Assembly: GCA_963995525.1 (NCBI GenBank)
Contig: OZ023208.1
Span: forward strand, 22,886,120 to 22,950,119
From: Escarpia spicata
Taxonomy: Eukaryota > Annelida > Polychaeta > Sabellida > Siboglinidae
Direction: 5' to 3'
Length of the DNA: 64,000 nt
Below are positions 59,018 through 64,000 of the stretch, in pieces. The notes under the pieces are model-generated. The model did not search any database. It worked only from the letters and a program-made list of their open reading frames with translations, and was not told the DNA's origin. The translations under genes were made by a program, and so were the position numbers. Within the stretch, counting starts at the first letter, position 1. The number at the start of each line of letters is the position of its first letter.

Positions 59018-59317
59018 GGAATCATGGCTATACCCCTAGCTAAGACTTTAAGCCACATGATCTTATAGGAATCATGGCTATACCCCTAGCTAAGACTTTA
59101 AGCCACATGATCTTATAGGAATCATGGCTATACCCCTAGCTAAGACTGTAAGCCACATGATCTTATAGGAATCATGGCTATACCCCTAGCTAAGACTGTA
59201 AGCCACATGATCTTATAGGAATCATGGCTACACCCCTAGCTAAGACTTTAAGCCACATGATTTTATAGGAATCATGGCTATACCCCTAGCTAAGACTGTA
59301 AGTCACATGATCTTTGG
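59018..59317. repeat. 50-bp minisatellite, six copies
   Basis: Near-identical 50-bp units (GGAATCATGGCTATACCCCT, AGCTAAGACTTTAAGCCACA, TGATCTTATA) with very few differences, so it expanded recently or is homogenised. Confidence 0.97.
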
Positions 59318-60282
59318 AATTGGAATAGTGGAATTGATTTGACAATAAACAAACAAAAGCACACAATGCAACATACATTTTACAATAGTTAGTCTATGTC
59401 CGGAGGCTCTCATTTAAGGCTCAAAAGCCGCTAGCGTGAAAGCCACCCACGGGAAAAGAACATTTACTGCAATTAGTCAATTAAACATAGTAAATGATTA
59501 TTCAGTAGACTACTTTTATGTCATTCATATCCGTATTCTCCCATTGTGGTGGACACCGTAAAAATATGAAGCAATTTGGTAGAATATACACAAGGTTGCT
59601 ATAATATATAATACATCCTTTTGTTTTGATGCGCCTCTGAGGTTGGTTTCCAAGTATTTAGGCACAATAGAATTTATCTTATATTATAATCCAGCACAAT
59701 AATGATGAGCCTACATGTAATTTGTAATCTTTATGCATTGTTTTACACTTTAATCTGACAAATACTATTCTGTACATAAGTACTGTATATGGAATGTTGG
59801 GTCACATAAGTAATATTTATACATTAAATGGCACATTGTTTTATGAATCTGGAATGTTAAAACATGTATACTTATATACACTGAATTATATTTTATTGTG
59901 AAATGCTTTCCACCAGTCACACTTGATGTTTTCCCTTGCAACTCAGGAAAGGTCATACACACGGTGGAGTGAGGAGGAGACCATCCTAACCACATCATAA
60001 TTTTAAGAGTATGACAGATAGAGATTGATCACCTAGTTAGTTATTCTACTTGTATACAACTAGGAATTTTTCTCTTACCAGGGCACAAGATTATTGCAAA
60101 GTAAAAAAATGCTATATTTAGTGAGTGAGATCACAAAAATTGGAACACTTTCACTTTCAAAATTTATGAGCATACCTATTCAGTTATTAATATGAATGTC
60201 CCATTTTTTTTTTATAAACGTGGTCTCATCTGTCATTTCTGTAGCTGTGTGAAGACCTAAAAATGGGGGTATTTTGGCATTA
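59318..60282. other. Unannotated AT-rich stretch
   Basis: No recognisable feature. Confidence 0.5.
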
Positions 60283-60790
60283 AAATGTAAAAAACATTTG
60301 ATGACAGCATTTCAAAGCTAAAACCAAAAATCATAGGAATATCTGTATGCCTGCTTTTATTTTACAAATTGAATGTATACTCCAAGGTATATTTTGGTGA
60401 AAAAATTAACTGTCTACTCCCACCTTAGTTAGTGAGGTGAGAGTTTGGCGTCGTTTTAAAAAAGACAATAGTTTTGGGTGGTAGCTGCAATATAATCTAT
60501 ATAAACAAAAAAGGAAAGTACCTAAATGAACATTAAACAATATTTTTCTGCCCCAGAAACCTTCCTTAGTTGATTTCTACAAAAAGAAGTTGAACAAAAA
60601 TATATGCCATAGAGGATTTTTTTGCAAAAAACTGAAACAAATTCTATCCCCTTATGATGTGTCTGTCACACCCTATTTTCTAAGTATAAGGAGAAAATTA
60701 TTTAAAAAAATAGGCTGTACAGTGCTATACATTTTTCACTCCCTAATTTTATACAACGGTTCCACTTTTTGTGACTTTGCTGATATGCAG
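60283..60790 (+). repeat. Dispersed repeat X, copy 2
   Basis: Direct-orientation counterpart of 52005-52760, lacking about 225 bp present there. Contains GACAGCATTTCAAAGCTAA and GTGTCTGTCACACCCTATTTTC. No intact frame. Confidence 0.75.
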
Positions 60791-61335
60791 CTATTAAAGT
60801 TAAGATAAGATAATTACTACAATAAAGTTTCATGCTAGCATTTTACTATTTAACACACAGGTTTCATGGAAACTGGAAACTGGTGACTGGAAACAAAATA
60901 TGTCATTGATTCTTTTACTAAGAGTCTGTATTGATCCAGGTAATGAGGATGCTGCACCATCAAGTTTGATGATGCTTGGACGGATCTAACAATATATATC
61001 CACTTCAAGATTGTCATGTGTTACTCTTAAAATATACATTGGAAGATTACATTGAGTGATGTTTTGACTAATTAAACAATAATGTATATTTAAATATATG
61101 CAATGATGCAATATACATTTAGGTAACCCAGTACAGGAGAGTACTAGGTACACAATTGATTCACATTAACAAATGTTGTTTCTGCACAACTGTTGCACCA
61201 ACGTTTCTTTCAACAGGAAAACAGCAGAGGTAGAAGCATTCAAAAAGACAGTTGGACCATTAAACAACACAAAAAACATGAAGCAGCAGAGAATAAAGAA
61301 CTGACTTGATCTATTAACAACAGATTTGTAGTCAA
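60791..61335. other. Unannotated AT-rich stretch
   Basis: No recognisable feature. Confidence 0.5.
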
Positions 61336-61702
61336 ACCTTGACAGTATTGATGGTATGCAATCCATGCTGGTATGGATGGCATGCAGGCCATGATGGTAT
61401 TGATGTTATGCAATCCACCGAGGTATTGGTAGTATTCAAGCCATGATTGGAATTCAAGTCATGATGGTATTAATGGTGTGCAAGTCATGATAGTAGTGAG
61501 GGTATGGAGCACATGATGTGTGCAAACCGTGGTGGTATGGATGGTATGCTAACCATGGATGTACTGATGGTATGCATGCCATGGTGGCATCAGTGTTATT
61601 CTACTCACTTATGCTACCTATGATGGTATTAATGACACACAAGCCCGGCTGGTATTGATGCTATGCAAGCCCTGGTGACATTGATGGTATGCAAGCCATA
61701 TT
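61336..61702. repeat. Degenerate GGTATTGATGGTATGCAAGCC minisatellite
   Basis: About 12 diverged units of 24-32 bp around TATTGATGGTATGCAAGCCA. Confidence 0.85.
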
Positions 61703-64000
61703 TAGATTACATGTAATACAAAACAAAAGAAACGACATTGTCACCTTTCCTGATGATTTAAGAATATGCTATGAAAATAATGAGCCTCTTGTGTGTGCCG
61801 TTGCTATTAGCAGCGGTCGAAATAAGTCGTTTTGGAGCTTATACATTTCATAGGTATTATTCTCATAAAAATATTTTAATTACATCAAATGTTTGGTTAT
61901 ATAGACTGACTAATAAGAAATTAGCATTTATATATATGTAGATCAGAGCATCAGGTGCAACTGTCTGTATTCAACTGTCTCACAACCTGGATGAGCTACA
62001 GTTTACTATTTGTCCATTGATAGAAATTAAAGTGTACAAAATGTAATTATATGGGATTGTATCCAGTGTGAACTTCACTACATGTTTAACAATATCTTCT
62101 TTGCAGAAAGTAGGCATCGATTCATACCAGAATACTATTTAAGTGACAACAGTCATGCTAAGTTTCAACTATTAATGTCAACAGTTAAAGTGATGCAAAT
62201 GTAGAACTGGGCAAATTTTTTAAAATTATGTTTGCAGCATTCAGTTGATTCAGCATTTGATTGTTTCTAAATGAAATTATCTACAGGTTACTATGAATCT
62301 ATGTAGTATACTACTTTCTATGTATGTGTAATATGTAGTATATCAACATTAGTTACCATCTCTGTGTGATGGCATATACACCAGTCACAGAAAACATGGA
62401 CGCCATTGATTTTCATGAAAACTGTTATAGGTCATAAAAGGTCAGCCAGTGGCCGCTCATGGTCTGTAATGTTATACACGTGAAATCACTATATTACTTG
62501 TACATATGTAGCTGTACATCTAATATGGTTTTTAGAAGAAAAAAAACATTACCTGTACATCGAAATTAGTATACTTATAAATTTGCAATAAAAATAAAAA
62601 ATAAGCACCTAAATTTATCAAATGAGTTAACTGCAATCATATTAAGCATATCTGACGCATTTTCGACCATGAACGTTTTTATAGTTGTCATTGCAAATGT
62701 ACAGGTAATATTGTATTATTAGGCACTGTACAGGAAATATGGTTGATGTTGATATATATATATATATATATATATATGTATAAAGTATAGATATTAACAA
62801 GTAACAATTAAAAAAGATACATATGTGCCTTAAAAATTATAAATTATTGGTTAGATATTTCACTTTTAATTCAAAATGTCTAGGCATGTAAACATCTCCA
62901 AATTCGCAATGAATTATTTTGATGTTTACATTCAATACGAGTAAACATTAAATACAATCTATTGTCTTGCTTTGTGTATGTTTGTTCCTACGAATTTTAA
63001 TCATCAAAATTGTGTACATTTTCTAAATTCTACGTTTTGCACAAACATAAATCTATAATATTATGCACATAACATCTTTATCTTAAATAAATAATAATCA
63101 AACACAGATTTTAAATAGTTCATCAGGTATATCATAGTCACACTAATAACACCATTATCATATTAAATTAAAATGTTAAAAAGGTAACTATTTATTTAGT
63201 TTTATCCCAATTTACCCGCTATATATAATTAAATAAAAGTAAACTAAACATCTGACCATGTTGAGAATGACAGCCACCAGACCAGGTATGTTAAATACTC
63301 AAGCGTATCCCCATTATGAAGACTTCAGGTGAACAGGCAGGAAATTGGTCGGCGCGCAGCAAAGCCGAGTAACTGAAGCAGGTTCCCGCAAACATGCAAT
63401 GTGTGGCCATTGTGTCTGGTGCGCAAACGAGAAACAAATACATAATGTATCCGATAGTCGGTTCACGGGTCCCCTGACCACCAGCAGCCACCAGTTAGTC
63501 CACAGCACAAAGAATGCCTGCAAGTTTCCCACGAGGTCAAGGCAAGAAAGGCAATCACTCTTACAGTATCCCCACTGCGTTCAACCCTAATTTGCATTTC
63601 ATGGCAATTCTTCGAAAAGAAAAACACCTTGTTGGTGTCTAGTCCTGGGTAGGTGAAAGATTGCCGTAACAAGACCCTACCTATGCATGGGTGTGTAGCT
63701 ACATCCACCGACTGACTGGCAGGTTATGACAAAATATACAATATTTGCATCAAAATCTCAGTTGTTGGCCACTGGAAGTAGTCAAGGTTGGGCCGTGGTT
63801 AACACACCCAGTTACACGCATTCTGTAGTTAATACACACTTGCAGAAATGTAGTTTTAGAAAACACTAAAATCACTGTAATATAATGCTCACCTAAATTA
63901 ATAATAACCATAACCCTAATTAATAATATTCTGATTTTTAAATAACACTAGTTAAAGTACAGCTGTAATAATAAACTAGCAATTCTGTCTGCACCCTAAA
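61703..64000. other. Long unannotated AT-rich stretch
   Basis: An (AT)n tract lies at about 62751-62777. A GC-richer island at 63300-63590 has opposing frames of 66-81 codons without recognised domains. No other features. Confidence 0.5.

Overview
This window looks like animal nuclear DNA, most likely from a marine invertebrate and possibly a lophotrochozoan or mollusc. The phylum is my inference. The evidence is spliced coding exons with consensus GT-AG sites, a CAMK-type protein kinase exon, tRNA-derived SINEs, non-LTR (LINE) and Penelope-like retroelement fragments, a pogo/Tigger-like MITE and a TTAA-targeting DNA transposon. I see no bacterial or organellar features. Almost every long open frame here is a by-product of tandem repeats or microsatellites, so I call very few coding features.

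Region by region. From 1 to 15.1 kb it is dominated by minisatellites (units of 16, 20, 30, 73, 30, about 27, 32, 41, 20 and 41 bp), with a decayed LINE at 3.1-3.9 kb and a SINE at 4.6-4.9 kb. At 16.5-17.7 kb there is a cluster of Penelope-like element (PLE) fragments flanked by inverted repeats, including a readable GIY-YIG endonuclease domain. From 18 to 31.7 kb there are more arrays, a second PLE terminal-repeat relic at 26.0-26.3 kb, and a 2.5 kb array of a 48-bp unit. That array ends 36 bp from the splice donor of the only convincing host exon, a kinase N-lobe exon at 31717-31845 on the minus strand, so the array is intronic. From 32 to 52 kb there are further arrays, two more SINEs, two LINE 3' fragments and the Tigger-like MITE.

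The most unusual object is at 52857-57745. It is a 4.9 kb DNA transposon bounded by TTAA target duplications and about 95-bp terminal inverted repeats, and it carries two convergent intron-containing genes. The minus-strand gene has three exons, all in phase 0, intact splice sites, a stop and a poly(A) signal, and gives a 185-residue Arg/Gly-rich protein I do not recognise. The plus-strand gene also has three exons, but its first splice donor appears to be mutated (ATAAGT where GTAAGT would restore the phase). No catalytic transposase domain was recognised, so the element is either a non-autonomous derivative or encodes an unfamiliar machinery.

From 57.8 to 64 kb the sequence is AT-rich and mostly unannotatable. 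It holds a 50-bp x 6 array and a second copy of a dispersed repeat also found at 52.0-52.76 kb, just left of the transposon. By my rough tally, tandem arrays occupy about 30% of the window.
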